A stretch of DNA of 64,000 bases from Terriglobus sp. RCC_193 (GCF_041355105.1 NZ_JBFUPK010000002.1:936037-1000036), one strand, 5' to 3'. Positions 7,432 through 17,184 are shown, counted from the first letter of the stretch. Program-made: numbers and translations. Notes: generated from the sequence alone by a model not told the origin.

Positions 7432-9723
7432 TCAGGCCTCGACGAGTCCGTAACGCCGCTGCCAGTGCTGTTTCAACTGTTGCCGTACCAGTCCACGTTC
7501 TTCCTCGCTGACATCTTTTAAACGTACCTCCGCAAAGTCTGCTGCCTCGTTCTTCGCAATCTCCAGCAGACGACGATCGCGCACAATGTTGGCCACACGG
7601 AAGTCCGGCAGGCCAGCCTGCTTTGTTCCGAAGAACTCACCGGGGCCACGCTGCGCCAGGTCAAGTTCGGCAAGCTCAAAGCCGTTGTCCGTGGACACCA
7701 TCGCGTCCAGGCGTTGTTCTGCTTCCGGTGACACGCGCGCTCCCGTCATCAACACGCAATAGCTCTTCGCAGCGCCACGGCCCACGCGACCGCGTAACTG
7801 GTGCATCTGCGACAGGCCGAATCGTTCCGCATGTTCAATCACCATGACGGACGCATTCGGCACATCCACGCCCACTTCAATCACGGTCGTGGAGATCAGC
7901 ACGTCAATGTCGCCGCGCTTGAACTGCGCCATGACGATCTCTTTGTCGTCGGCGCTCAAACGCCCGTGCAGCAGCCCGAGTCGAAGCCCATGCAAAGGTC
8001 CATAGCGAAGCTCTTCAAACATCTCCACTGCGGAGCGTAGCGATGGCTTTTCAAATAATTCTTCGGCTTTTGCAGACTTCTTCGCAGATTTCTTTGCTGC
8101 TGTCTTCTTCGCTTTCGAAGCTGATTCGCTGACTTGCTGACTTGCTGACTCGCTGCTTTCCTGAGGGAAATCCAGTTCTGGTTGATCGTCCTTTGAGCCT
8201 TCAATCACGGGATAGACAACATACGCCTGCCGTCCCAGCGTGATCTGTTTGCGCACAAAATCCCACACTTCCAGTGCGCGTTCTTCGCTGACACGACGAG
8301 TCACCACGGGCGTTCTGCCCGGTGGCAGTTCGTCAATCACACTCACTTCCAGGTCGCCATAGATCGTTAATGCAAGTGTGCGCGGAATGGGCGTTGCCGT
8401 CATCACCAGCACATCAGGGTCTGCGTTGTCGTCCTTCTTCATCAGCGTGAAACGCTGACGCACACCAAAGCGATGCTGCTCATCCACAATGACCAGTCCG
8501 AGATTGGCGAAGTCCACCTTCTGCTGAATCAACGCCTGTGTGCCGATGATGAGTTCGGCTTCTCCGCTGGCCACACGTCGCCGCGCACGGCGCTTCTCCG
8601 CGTCGTCCAGCGAACCGGTTAACAACGTGACCTTGTACTCGCGCGAGGCCCGCTTCAGCAGCTTTCTCGCAGAGAGATAGTGTTGCGTGGCAAGGATTTC
8701 CGTGGGCGCCATCATTGCCGCCTGGTAGCCGTTTTCAATCGCCACCAGGGCGGCTTCCATGGCAACGATGGTTTTGCCACTCCCCACATCACCCTGCAGC
8801 AAACGTCGCATCGGTTGTGGTCTTCGCATGTCTTCCACAATCTCGCCCAGCACGCGCTTCTGCGCGCCTGTGGGGCGGAAGGGAAGCACTTCCTTGATCG
8901 CGTTGCGCACGCGTTCATCCGCAACAAAGGCAATGCCCGCGCGGTCGCGCATGCGTTTGCGCTTCAGCTCCAGCCCCAACTCAAGGTAGAAGAGTTCTTC
9001 AAAGATCAGCCGCGCATGCGCCCGCGTACTGAAACCCTGCAGGTCGGCCATGGATGTTCCTGCAGGAGGGAAGTGCGCCTCACGCAGTGCATCCAGCCTC
9101 GATGGCAGGCCGAGCCGCTTGCGCATGGAACGCGGCAGCGGATCCAGCAGTTCCGGCCCTTGTGCCAGGTCTTCCAGCAGCCGCCACACCACCTGCCGCA
9201 TCCATCGTGAACCCAGCTTCGCGCCCCACGCCGTTGTGCCGCCCAGTGATTCGTAGACCGGCACAATGCGGCCCACCTCCAGCATCACGGCATCCTGCGG
9301 CTCATCCGGCCCGGGTAGCATTTCAAACTGCGGCTGGATCATCTTGAACTGGCCCGCACTTGAGCGTGATGGCTCCAGCTTGCCGTACAGCGCCACCATC
9401 TGGCCGGGCTTGAACTTGTCCTGCAGATACTGCCCGCGAAACCACATGGCCTTCAGCGTTCCGGTGCCCTGTCCCACGGTCATCTCAAAGATCGGCATGG
9501 AACGTGCGCGCAACACGGTCGAGCCGCGCACCTCGCCAATCACACTGGCCATTTCGCCGGCCTTCAGTGCACTCAGCGGCTTCGGATCAAGGCGGTTTTC
9601 ATAGCGAAAGGGCAGGTGATACAGCACATCTTCCACGGTCTCCACGCCGCGTTTCTTCAGCGCTTCCGCATTGCGCGGACCGACGCCTTTGATTAGCTGA
9701 ACAGGCGTGACGAGAGTCATCAT
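7432..9723 (-). CDS. recG: ATP-dependent DNA helicase RecG
   Basis: RecG remodels stalled replication forks and branch-migrates Holliday junctions. The protein has an N-terminal wedge/OB domain (GVGPRNAEALKKRG, then GEVRGSTVLRARSMPIFEMTV), the helicase core with Walker A GDVGSGKT, DEQH box (VIVDEQHRFGVRQR) and motif III TATPIPRTLAL, and the C-terminal helicase half with the TRG signature region (ERFGLSQMHQLRGRVGRG). About 45 extra residues rich in Ser/Ala/Lys, ending KKTAAKKSAKKSAKAEEL, interrupt the C-terminal helicase domain (DNA about 8045-8190) where E. coli RecG has a short loop. The start is uncertain: adjacent ATGs at 9721-9723 and 9718-9720 fit the family; an upstream extension would overlap the tautomerase gene on the other strand. 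Confidence 0.93.
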   Translation of the reverse strand: MMTLVTPVQLIKGVGPRNAEALKKRGVETVEDVLYHLPFRYENRLDPKPLSALKAGEMASVIGEVRGSTVLRARSMPIFEMTVGQGTGTLKAMWFRGQYLQDKFKPGQMVALYGKLEPSRSSAGQFKMIQPQFEMLPGPDEPQDAVMLEVGRIVPVYESLGGTTAWGAKLGSRWMRQVVWRLLEDLAQGPELLDPLPRSMRKRLGLPSRLDALREAHFPPAGTSMADLQGFSTRAHARLIFEELFYLELGLELKRKRMRDRAGIAFVADERVRNAIKEVLPFRPTGAQKRVLGEIVEDMRRPQPMRRLLQGDVGSGKTIVAMEAALVAIENGYQAAMMAPTEILATQHYLSARKLLKRASREYKVTLLTGSLDDAEKRRARRRVASGEAELIIGTQALIQQKVDFANLGLVIVDEQHRFGVRQRFTLMKKDDNADPDVLVMTATPIPRTLALTIYGDLEVSVIDELPPGRTPVVTRRVSEERALEVWDFVRKQITLGRQAYVVYPVIEGSKDDQPELDFPQESSESASQQVSESASKAKKTAAKKSAKKSAKAEELFEKPSLRSAVEMFEELRYGPLHGLRLGLLHGRLSADDKEIVMAQFKRGDIDVLISTTVIEVGVDVPNASVMVIEHAERFGLSQMHQLRGRVGRGAAKSYCVLMTGARVSPEAEQRLDAMVSTDNGFELAELDLAQRGPGEFFGTKQAGLPDFRVANIVRDRRLLEIAKNEAADFAEVRLKDVSEEERGLVRQQLKQHWQRRYGLVEA

Positions 9724-9796
9724 GAGGCGATGATAAGGCAAAGATGGCGCTGAGTTCTGCACCGCTCCGCTGCTATGCTCAACGGTGAGGATATCC

Positions 9797-9988
9797 ATGC
9801 CAATCATCAACATTCAGATGCTGGGAAGCGCCACCAGTGAGCAGAAGGCGCAGATCGTAAAGGAGATCACCGACACCATGGTGAACATCCTTGGCAAGAA
9901 CCCGCAGAACACCCACATCATCTTCAATGAAAAGAGCACGGAAGACTGGGGCCACGCGGGCGAGCTCGTCGCGAACCGGAAGAAATAA
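9797..9988 (+). CDS. 4-Oxalocrotonate tautomerase family protein
   Basis: A 63-aa member of the 4-oxalocrotonate tautomerase superfamily, which uses the N-terminal proline (exposed after Met removal) as a general base for keto-enol tautomerisation. The sequence starts MPIINIQML, keeping Pro1, and has the TSEQKAQIVKEITDTMVNILG helix. Family length is normally 60-65 aa. The ATG at 9797 follows GTGAGG with a 6-nt gap. It lies 6 nt before the ABC ATPase gene and is probably cotranscribed with it; its substrate is not evident. No catechol meta-cleavage genes are near. Confidence 0.88.
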   Translation: MPIINIQMLGSATSEQKAQIVKEITDTMVNILGKNPQNTHIIFNEKSTEDWGHAGELVANRKK

Positions 9989-9994
9989 GCCGAC

Positions 9995-10906
9995 ATGCCT
10001 ACCGTTCAACTCAATCACATCCGCAAGGTCTATGACACGAAGGTCGCTGTCGAAGGCCTGACGTTGACCATTGAGCCCGGCACCATGTTCGGCCTGCTGG
10101 GGCCAAATGGCAGCGGTAAAACATCGTCCATCCGCATGATGATCGGCATCACCGTGCCGGACAGCGGCACCGTGGAACTGTTCAACAAGCCCTTCGATCG
10201 CAAGTTGTTGGGACGCGTCGGCTATCTGCCGGAAGAACGCGGCCTCTACAAGAAGATGAACGTGCTGGAACAGATTGTCTTCATGGGGCAGCTACGCGGT
10301 CTGAGCGCGACGGAAGCCGAGAAGCGCGGCAAGGCATGGGCAGAGCGGCTGCAGATCACTGAAGCGTTGCCCAAGAAGACAGAAGAGTTGTCCAAGGGCA
10401 TGCAGCAAAAGATTCAGTTCATCACCACACTCATCCATGAACCGGACCTCATCATCATGGACGAGCCGTTCAGCGGTCTTGATCCGGTCAACGGTGCGCT
10501 GCTGCAGGACACGTTGCTGGAACTGCGCAACGCGGGCAAGGCGATCCTGTTCTCCACGCATCGCATGGACCAGGTAGAGAAGATGTGCGATGCCATTGCC
10601 ATCATCTATCGCGGCAAGCTGGTGCTGGAAGGCACCATGCGCGAGATCAAGCAGGAGTATCCGCGCAATCGCGTGGACGTGGTGTACGAGGGAGATGACA
10701 GCTTCCTGAATCATCCGGATGCGGAAGAGGTGAATCGCTTCGGCAATGGCATCGCATCGCTGAAACTGCGCGGCCATCAACCAGATGCGCAGCCGCTGCT
10801 GGCGGAAGCCGTCGCGCGCGGCACACGTATTACGCGTTTTGAAGTGAAGGAACCCACGCTGGAAGAGATTTTCATTGAGCGTGTGGGAGGCAGCGCCGAT
10901 GCATAA
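9995..10906 (+). CDS. ABC-2 type transporter ATP-binding protein (NatA-like)
   Basis: A 303-aa cytoplasmic ATPase. It has Walker A GPNGSGKTS (residues about 36-44), a degenerate signature ELSKGMQQK, Walker B LIIMDEPFSGLD and the switch histidine in STHRMD. The C-terminal ~80 residues form the accessory domain common in exporters of the NatA/Ccm type (DUF4162-like). It precedes the cognate permease (10993) with an 86-nt gap containing a REP-like palindrome. Substrate unknown; Na+ or drug export is what better-known relatives do. Confidence 0.9.
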   Translation: MPTVQLNHIRKVYDTKVAVEGLTLTIEPGTMFGLLGPNGSGKTSSIRMMIGITVPDSGTVELFNKPFDRKLLGRVGYLPEERGLYKKMNVLEQIVFMGQLRGLSATEAEKRGKAWAERLQITEALPKKTEELSKGMQQKIQFITTLIHEPDLIIMDEPFSGLDPVNGALLQDTLLELRNAGKAILFSTHRMDQVEKMCDAIAIIYRGKLVLEGTMREIKQEYPRNRVDVVYEGDDSFLNHPDAEEVNRFGNGIASLKLRGHQPDAQPLLAEAVARGTRITRFEVKEPTLEEIFIERVGGSADA

Positions 10907-10924
10907 CATGCCTTTTGCTTGGAA

Positions 10925-10948
10925 GGGGACGGGCTTCAGCCCGTCCAT
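10925..10948. repeat. REP-like palindrome (GGCTTCAGCC core), copy 1
   Basis: GGACGGGCT (10927-10935) and AGCCCGTCC (10938-10946) form a perfect 9-bp stem around TC, preceded by GAAGG. It sits inside the ABC transporter operon between ATPase and permease. The same GAAGGGG-N-GGCTTCAGCC design recurs at 36687-36706, 42155-42172 and 44109-44128 with different outer stem bases, so it belongs to a dispersed family. Confidence 0.8.
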
Positions 10949-10992
10949 CCACATGCGCTCATTGCGAGGGGCTTTGGCCCAGGAGGGACGCG

Positions 10993-12228
10993 ATGCATAA
11001 CATTTTCCTTATCGCTCGCCGTGAATACCTGGAGCGTGTGCGCACCAAGGGATTCATGATCGCCACGATTCTGATCCCGCTGCTGATGGGCGGCGGCATT
11101 GCAGCGTCGATCCTGATTGCGAAGCACACCAAGTCGTCGTCGCACATCGTCATCGTATCGCCGGATCTTGCGCTGGCTACGGATGTGCAGAAGCAGTTGG
11201 ATGATGACACCGACCACAACATGCAGCTCAACGTCATCGCTCCTCCCACCGTGAACACGCGGCCAGCCCTTCAACGCGAGTTGAAGGCGAAGGACATCGA
11301 TGGCTATCTGTGGATCACTCCGGCAACGGTCCAGGGGCAGAAACCGTCGATTGAGTACAAGCAGGGGTCGTCCGCTGACCTGGCCACACGCAATACCGTG
11401 CGCGCTGCGCTGGGGAAAGTATTTACCCGCGAACGGTTAATGCAGCAGGGCATGAGCGCCGCCGATGTGAAGGCCTTGATGGCGCCCATCTACATGAGTT
11501 CCTCGAATGAAGAGCAGGACGACACCAGTGCAAATTTCGCGGGTGCGTATGTGCTGTTCTTTCTCATGTACATGGTCATCATGCTTTATGGCATGAACGT
11601 GGCGCGGTCGATCATTGAAGAAAAAACATCGCGTGTCTTTGAAGTGATGCTGGCGACTGTGAAGCCGAGCGAAATGATGGCGGGCAAGGTCATCGGCGTT
11701 GGCTCTGTCGGATTGACGCAGGTTTCGCTATGGATGCTTGCAGCAGTCATCCTCACGGCCACGCCGCTCATGACGCACCTGCTGGGCGGTGGAACGCACA
11801 TCTCCATCTCCGCGGAGCAGGTGGGCTTCTTCATCATCTACTTCCTGCTGGGCTATCTGTTGTATTCGGCAATGGCCGCTGCGCTTGGCGCCATGACGAA
11901 CTCTGAGCAGGAGCTGCAGCAGTTGAACATGTTCCTGGTGATGCCGCTGGCGGCGTGCATGATTTCACTGCCGCTGGTGTTGAATGCGCCACAGAATATC
12001 TGGTCGCGCGTCCTGTCGCTGGTGCCATTCTTCTCACCGCTGCTCATGTACATGCGCATCTCGGTTTCGCCTGTGCCCTGGTATGAGATTGCAGCGTCCA
12101 TCGTGCTGATGTCGCTGACCATCTATGCCGTTCTGTGGATCGCCAGCCGCATCTATCGCGTGGGCATCCTCATGTACGGCAAGAAGCCAAACCTGCCGGA
12201 AATTCTGCGCTGGCTGAAGTACAGCTAA
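10993..12228 (+). CDS. ABC-2 type transporter permease (NatB-like)
   Basis: A 411-aa membrane subunit with one N-terminal span (GFMIATILIPLLMGGGIAASILI), a large extracytoplasmic loop of about 150 residues, then five to six spans from about residue 180 to the end, the ABC-2 permease / NatB arrangement. The ATG at 10993 is preceded by AGGAGGG at 5-nt spacing; the open frame upstream reads through the REP palindrome and is not coding. It works with the ATPase encoded just upstream and is followed by a strong bidirectional terminator. Confidence 0.9.
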   Translation: MHNIFLIARREYLERVRTKGFMIATILIPLLMGGGIAASILIAKHTKSSSHIVIVSPDLALATDVQKQLDDDTDHNMQLNVIAPPTVNTRPALQRELKAKDIDGYLWITPATVQGQKPSIEYKQGSSADLATRNTVRAALGKVFTRERLMQQGMSAADVKALMAPIYMSSSNEEQDDTSANFAGAYVLFFLMYMVIMLYGMNVARSIIEEKTSRVFEVMLATVKPSEMMAGKVIGVGSVGLTQVSLWMLAAVILTATPLMTHLLGGGTHISISAEQVGFFIIYFLLGYLLYSAMAAALGAMTNSEQELQQLNMFLVMPLAACMISLPLVLNAPQNIWSRVLSLVPFFSPLLMYMRISVSPVPWYEIAASIVLMSLTIYAVLWIASRIYRVGILMYGKKPNLPEILRWLKYS

Positions 12229-12247
12229 GCGATACGAATCGGAAATA

Positions 12248-12280
12248 GAAAGGGCCGGCTCTTCATGAGCCGGCCTTTCT
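12248..12280. terminator. Bidirectional intrinsic terminator
   Basis: GGCCGGCTC (12253-12261) and GAGCCGGCC (12267-12275) form a 9-bp GC stem, extended by A/T pairs and followed by TTTCT on the plus strand and by a T-containing tail on the minus strand. It separates the convergent ABC permease and receptor genes. Confidence 0.85.
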
Positions 12281-12299
12281 GCTGTTGTGTTGATGTTGG

Positions 12300-15200
12300 T
12301 TAGAACAGAATCTTTCCTGAGAACTGATACTGTCGCGGGAAGTTCTGTTGCGTTGAGCCTACCGTTCCGTAGCCCTGATAATAGCCGGGCTGTCCGGGAA
12401 GGCCTTTGCCTGTGACTGTGATGGGGGTGTTTGGATTGTCAGTGCTTGGGCCACCAAAGATCGGTGTGTTCATGGCATTGAACGCTTCTGCCTTGAACTG
12501 GAACTTCACCGTTTCCGTGATGGAGAACTTCTTCTCCAGGCCAAACGCCACTTGCGGAGCATAGGGGTTACGTACCAACGTAGTGCGGGGCTGTTGCGTT
12601 ACCGCGGTGTATTCGCTGAAGTTAGTAAAGCAACCGGGATTGCTGTTGTTGATATAGTTCGCATAACCGCGGTTTGCGGACACGATGTTGAAAGAGCCGC
12701 AGTTGTAGTTGTATCCATTGGGGAAGTTAATCGGCGTACCCGCCTGGTTCTGCAGGATCCAGTTGAACTGCCAGCCGCCAATTGCTGCATCGGTAACCTT
12801 GCCCGCATTGCCAAAGTAGTGTGCGCCCTTGCCGAGCGGCAGGTTGTACAGACCACTAAAGGCAATGACCCACGGACGATCCCCTGAGTCGATACCGTAA
12901 TACGGCAAGGCATCGACGAGGCCCATCGCGTTGTTGTTCAGGAAGCCCGTCGCAGACATCAGCTTGGACCAGGTGAACGAACTCAACAGGCTCAGGCCAC
13001 CCAGCGCATTACCCGTATTGGAGATGCGCTTTTCTGCCTTCACCTGTAACGAGTTGTAGTTGCTGTAACCCTGTGCGTTGGTATAGGTGTACAGGTCTCC
13101 GTTGTATTGCGGATAGGGAACCATCAGGTAACGTGCCGCAATGGTGGGATTCTGTCCCAGTGAGGTGGTTGCAGGCAGCACACCGTAGAACGGGTTTGTC
13201 ACCTGCTGGTCAAGGTATGAGTTGTCGGCATGGCCCTTGGCGAAGTCAGCGGGGTTGAGCCCGTTCAACTGTTTGCCTGCACGCAGGTGATAGGTGTGCG
13301 CTCCCACGTAATCAATGTTCAACACAACGCCCAGCGGCAACTGCTGCTGCACGCCTGCCGTCCACTGCTGAACGATGGGGATCTTGCGATCCTGCTGATC
13401 AAAGGAGAGCGAGTTACCCGTGAGGCCAAGCGCACCCTGGGTCGTTCCTGCAGGTGGTTGCGCACCGTTCGGAAATGGATTGCCATCGCGGAAGAACGTG
13501 GTGGGCGTTCTGCCGGTATCTGCGCTGTAGTTGTAGTTGGTGGTCTGGCTGAAGGGCGATGCGCCACCCAGTTCAATACCGAACGCCTTCGAAAGCGCAT
13601 AACCAGCATGGATCACCATCATCTGGTTGGGGCTATACGAGATACCCAGTTTCGGCTGCCAGAAGCCAGTGTTGTTGAGATACGCCGGGTTGTTTGAAGA
13701 CGCATACTGCACCGCGCCCTTGATGGGGCCTGAGAAGTTGTAGCCGTTGGGCAGCGTCCCCGGAAAGGCGATCATGCTGGTGAGCGGATTGGTTACATTC
13801 AGGTCCACACCTGCAAGCAGACGGTTGTAGCGCTCCACGGGTGAACGTTCTTCATCCCAGCGGATACCCGCATTGATGGCCAGCTTGTTGTTTACCTTCC
13901 AGTTGTCCTGCACGTAAAAGCCAAAGTACTTGTAGCTTTCGTACGGACTGTTTTGCCACTGCACGCTGCTGTTGTTCTTGTTAGGAAGGTTGTTGGTCGG
14001 AATGCCCAGCAAGGCTTCTGCAATTGCTGAACCGTCGTTGTTCCCGGTGGTGTAATCGCGTTGCGTAAAGTTCGTGCCGAAGTCGAAGGTGCCATTCGGC
14101 TGGCCCACGCCACCGGAAACGTCGTGGTACAGCGAGAACTCGCCACCATAATGCAGAGAGTGGCGACCGATATTCTGTGTAATGGACGGTCCGATGTCAT
14201 AGGTTTCAAACATCGTCTTACCCACCTGGTTGCCCACCACACTGCTGATGTTGTCTGCAAAGTTGAACTCAGGCGCCAGGTCTGCTGAAGACGTAGGAAT
14301 TGCCGGCATGCTCAGACCAAGGCTTCCTGCCGTCAGCGTTGACAGCCCGGCGGCAACGGTGCCGTTGGGCGAAGGGTTGGAGTAACGGTTGTACGAGACA
14401 CGCACATCACCCACCAGATTGCTGCTGAAGGTATGGGTCAAATCGAGCACGCCCGTCCAGTCAGAGCGCTGGTTATTGATGTTGCCCTGGATTGCCGGTC
14501 CGGTAAATCCGTTGGAGTTGCGGTATTCCTGACCGCTCCAGAAAGCCACGATGCCATAAAGCTTGGTGCGGTCTGTCAGGTTGTAGTCGGCGCGGCCAAT
14601 CGGCATGTTATAGCTGTAGCGGTCCTTGCCGTTGAAGACATAGTTGTTCACATAGCCTGAGCGGTTTGGCGCGGGGAACAGCTTCAATACATTCGCGCCA
14701 ATGGCGCTGATGCGGTCTGCAGGAATGGTGTTGTTCGCAAATTGCGTGCGCGTGTATTTGGAACAGGTGGCATCTGCGCACACCGTGGTGTTGGGATCGT
14801 AGATACCATTCGTCTTACCAATGGCATTCAGATAGTTCGTCAGGTTCACGCTTCCATCGGGTCCCGGAAGCATGTCGGCCGTAGGCACTGACGTGACCAC
14901 AGGAGCAGGCAATACCTCTCGCCAGCCTTCATAGCTGAAGAAGAAGTAGCCTTTATTCTTCTGGAAAGGGCCACCCACAGTACCACCGAACTGATGCTGA
15001 TTGTGAAAGGGTTTGGCCGCGTTTGTCTGGTTCAGCTGAAAGGTGTTGGCCTCAAACGCAGAGTTACGGAAGAACTCATACGCGGTTCCATGAAAGTTGT
15101 TCGAGCCGGACTTCAGCACAGTATTGATGGCGCCACCACCCACGCGGCCATACTGCGCGTCAAAGGTCACGGTCATCACCTTGAACTCCTGCACAGCATC

Positions 15201-15860
15201 CACAGAAGGGGAAATGGTCCATGTGCCAGAAGGGCCCCCACCCTGAATAGAAATGGGCGCGCCATTCAGCATGAACTGATTGGTGCTACCGGGCTGGCCG
15301 CTAATGGAGTATGCGTTGTTCACGTCCCATGCACGATTGCCGGAGAAGCCACCCGCGCCGAACTGTGTCTGCGTGAAGTTTGCTCCGGGTGTCAGTTGGA
15401 TCAACTGATAAATCTGGCGTCCATTCAGTGGAAGGTTCTGCACCTTCTCTGGATCGATTACGGTGCCAGCGGATGCATCCGTGGTGGAGATCAGAAATTG
15501 ATCGGTGCTCACCGTGACTTCATTTGCAGTCGAGGCGACACCCAGCTTTACCGGGATATCCACTGTGCCAGAAACCTGTAGCAATACGTTCTGATGAACG
15601 TTGCTGGCAAAGCCCTGCGCAGTGACAGTCAGAGTGTAGGTGTTGGGTTGTGCGAAGGGGATAACGAAGCGGCCTGAGGCGTCGCTCTTAACGGTGTAGG
15701 TCTGTTGTGGGCTTTTGGCTTCAACATTGGCGCCGGGGACAATTGCGCCGGTGGAATCAGTGACAGTGCCGGACAATGTGCCGCGATACTCCTGCGCTCC
15801 CGCAACCGCGGAAAGCAACAAAAGTGGGCCCACCGTCAGAAGGGGGGAGTGTCTGAACAT
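12300..15860 (-). CDS. Oar-like TonB-dependent receptor 1
   Basis: A 1186-aa outer-membrane protein. It has a signal peptide (about residues 1-22, ending AVAGA), a CarboxypepD_reg-like beta-sandwich (GTLSGTVTDSTGAIVPGANV, about 25-110), a plug region with NLPLNGRQIYQLIQLTPGANF, and a long beta-barrel ending in YQFSGKILF with the aromatic C-terminal residue recognised by the BAM machinery. The ligand is unknown; related acidobacterial receptors are assumed to import large sugars, peptides or siderophores. The ATG at 15858-15860 begins the signal peptide and has GAGG upstream. Opposite-strand open frames within it are shadows. It stands alone; its expression signals would lie in the 250-nt gap up to 16110. 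Confidence 0.9.
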   Translation of the reverse strand: MFRHSPLLTVGPLLLLSAVAGAQEYRGTLSGTVTDSTGAIVPGANVEAKSPQQTYTVKSDASGRFVIPFAQPNTYTLTVTAQGFASNVHQNVLLQVSGTVDIPVKLGVASTANEVTVSTDQFLISTTDASAGTVIDPEKVQNLPLNGRQIYQLIQLTPGANFTQTQFGAGGFSGNRAWDVNNAYSISGQPGSTNQFMLNGAPISIQGGGPSGTWTISPSVDAVQEFKVMTVTFDAQYGRVGGGAINTVLKSGSNNFHGTAYEFFRNSAFEANTFQLNQTNAAKPFHNQHQFGGTVGGPFQKNKGYFFFSYEGWREVLPAPVVTSVPTADMLPGPDGSVNLTNYLNAIGKTNGIYDPNTTVCADATCSKYTRTQFANNTIPADRISAIGANVLKLFPAPNRSGYVNNYVFNGKDRYSYNMPIGRADYNLTDRTKLYGIVAFWSGQEYRNSNGFTGPAIQGNINNQRSDWTGVLDLTHTFSSNLVGDVRVSYNRYSNPSPNGTVAAGLSTLTAGSLGLSMPAIPTSSADLAPEFNFADNISSVVGNQVGKTMFETYDIGPSITQNIGRHSLHYGGEFSLYHDVSGGVGQPNGTFDFGTNFTQRDYTTGNNDGSAIAEALLGIPTNNLPNKNNSSVQWQNSPYESYKYFGFYVQDNWKVNNKLAINAGIRWDEERSPVERYNRLLAGVDLNVTNPLTSMIAFPGTLPNGYNFSGPIKGAVQYASSNNPAYLNNTGFWQPKLGISYSPNQMMVIHAGYALSKAFGIELGGASPFSQTTNYNYSADTGRTPTTFFRDGNPFPNGAQPPAGTTQGALGLTGNSLSFDQQDRKIPIVQQWTAGVQQQLPLGVVLNIDYVGAHTYHLRAGKQLNGLNPADFAKGHADNSYLDQQVTNPFYGVLPATTSLGQNPTIAARYLMVPYPQYNGDLYTYTNAQGYSNYNSLQVKAEKRISNTGNALGGLSLLSSFTWSKLMSATGFLNNNAMGLVDALPYYGIDSGDRPWVIAFSGLYNLPLGKGAHYFGNAGKVTDAAIGGWQFNWILQNQAGTPINFPNGYNYNCGSFNIVSANRGYANYINNSNPGCFTNFSEYTAVTQQPRTTLVRNPYAPQVAFGLEKKFSITETVKFQFKAEAFNAMNTPIFGGPSTDNPNTPITVTGKGLPGQPGYYQGYGTVGSTQQNFPRQYQFSGKILF

Positions 15861-16110
15861 GGGGACTGACCTCGTCGTGAGTGAAAACAACCAAAACAAT
15901 ACCGTTGGACAAGAACAGTCACGTCCAGCGGTGAAGAGTGAATATGGTTGATGTTCACGAGTTCAGTAAGTCTTGGTCAACGAAATCGGCGTTGCCAAAA
16001 ACAGTCATTCCTCGCCCACTCACGCCGCGTTCCAAAATGACAACAGAGGGCGAAAGTGGCACGAGCGCGATAAGCAACCAAACTAACTCGTGTGAAGTCT
16101 CATGCGGTCT

Positions 16111-17184
16111 TCATACGCGGATGGCAACCTTGCTTGCGGCGTCTTCCGCATGTTCTGTTCCGTTGGCGGGTGCGGAACGATAGCGCTTCCACCACAGTGA
16201 ATTCATTGCCTGGCCTGCGAACTCGGTGGGCGCACCTGGTTCCGGCATCCACAACGGAAGTCCGGCTTCGGCAGCCAGTTTCGTAATGCGTTCCGGTGGA
16301 TGGAACCAGTCATGGAAGGCTAGGTTGAACAGGCCCCAGTGAATGGGCATCAGCACCTTTGCATCCAGGTCCAGCGCGGCCTTCATCGCGTTGTCCGGGC
16401 CCAGGTGAATCTGGTCCCACAGCGGATCAAACGCGCCCACCTCCAGCGTGGCCAGGTCGAACGGGCCATAGGCTTCGCCGATTTCGCGATAGCCCTCCCA
16501 GTAGCCGGAGTCCGCGCCGTGGTACAGGTTGTGGCGTTCCGTCTTCAGCACAAACGACGACCACAAAGTTTCATACCGCTTGAACGAACGCCCGGAAAAA
16601 TGGCGTGCCGGAAGCGCCGTCAGCGTCAGCGGCGACGGCGATGCAGACGGTACCGTGAAGCTGTCCGTCCACTGCATCTCGTGAATTTTTTCCGCGGCAA
16701 TGCCCCACTTCCGCAGCAATCCGCCCACACCGATGGAACAAACGAAGAGGGGTGTGCGTTCCTGTAACTGCAACACAGCACTCTTATCCAGGTGGTCGTA
16801 GTGGTCGTGGGTCAGCAGAATGGCGTCCAGCTTTGGCAACTCCGCAATGGTCAGCGGCGGAGCGAAGAATCGCTTTGGCCCGAACCACTGCACCATGGAC
16901 GCGCGCTGCGAAAAGACCGGGTCGGTCAGCAGCGTGGTGCCGTCGATTTCCATCAGCAGGGACGAGTGTCCCAGCCACGTCACACGCAGGCCCGATGCGG
17001 GCGGCTGCGCAAACGTAGACAGGTCCGTGCGGAACGGTCCCAGTGGCTTCCTGGGGACGCGTTCTTCCTTGCCCGTGATCAGGCGTCGCAGGATCTGCGG
17101 GAAATGCTTCGTCGCGCCCACCTCGGTGGGAACCGGGTTCAGATAAATACCGTCTCGGGTTTCGGCCGGTTTCAAAAATGCCAT
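16111..17184 (-). CDS. NAPE-PLD/UlaG-like metallo-beta-lactamase-fold hydrolase
   Basis: A 357-aa COG2220-type metallohydrolase. Metal ligands are visible in LGHSSLLMEI, TDPVFS and the signature LLTHDHYDHLD (about residues 121-131), with later ligands HFSGR, GADSGYW and PIHWGLF. The N-terminal 65 residues (PVPTEVGATKHFPQILRRL) match bacterial relatives of N-acylphosphatidylethanolamine phospholipase D. A phosphodiester or lactone substrate is plausible but not shown. No signal peptide is seen, so it is probably cytoplasmic. It is divergent from the permease pair starting at 17291. Confidence 0.88.
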   Translation of the reverse strand: MAFLKPAETRDGIYLNPVPTEVGATKHFPQILRRLITGKEERVPRKPLGPFRTDLSTFAQPPASGLRVTWLGHSSLLMEIDGTTLLTDPVFSQRASMVQWFGPKRFFAPPLTIAELPKLDAILLTHDHYDHLDKSAVLQLQERTPLFVCSIGVGGLLRKWGIAAEKIHEMQWTDSFTVPSASPSPLTLTALPARHFSGRSFKRYETLWSSFVLKTERHNLYHGADSGYWEGYREIGEAYGPFDLATLEVGAFDPLWDQIHLGPDNAMKAALDLDAKVLMPIHWGLFNLAFHDWFHPPERITKLAAEAGLPLWMPEPGAPTEFAGQAMNSLWWKRYRSAPANGTEHAEDAASKVAIRV

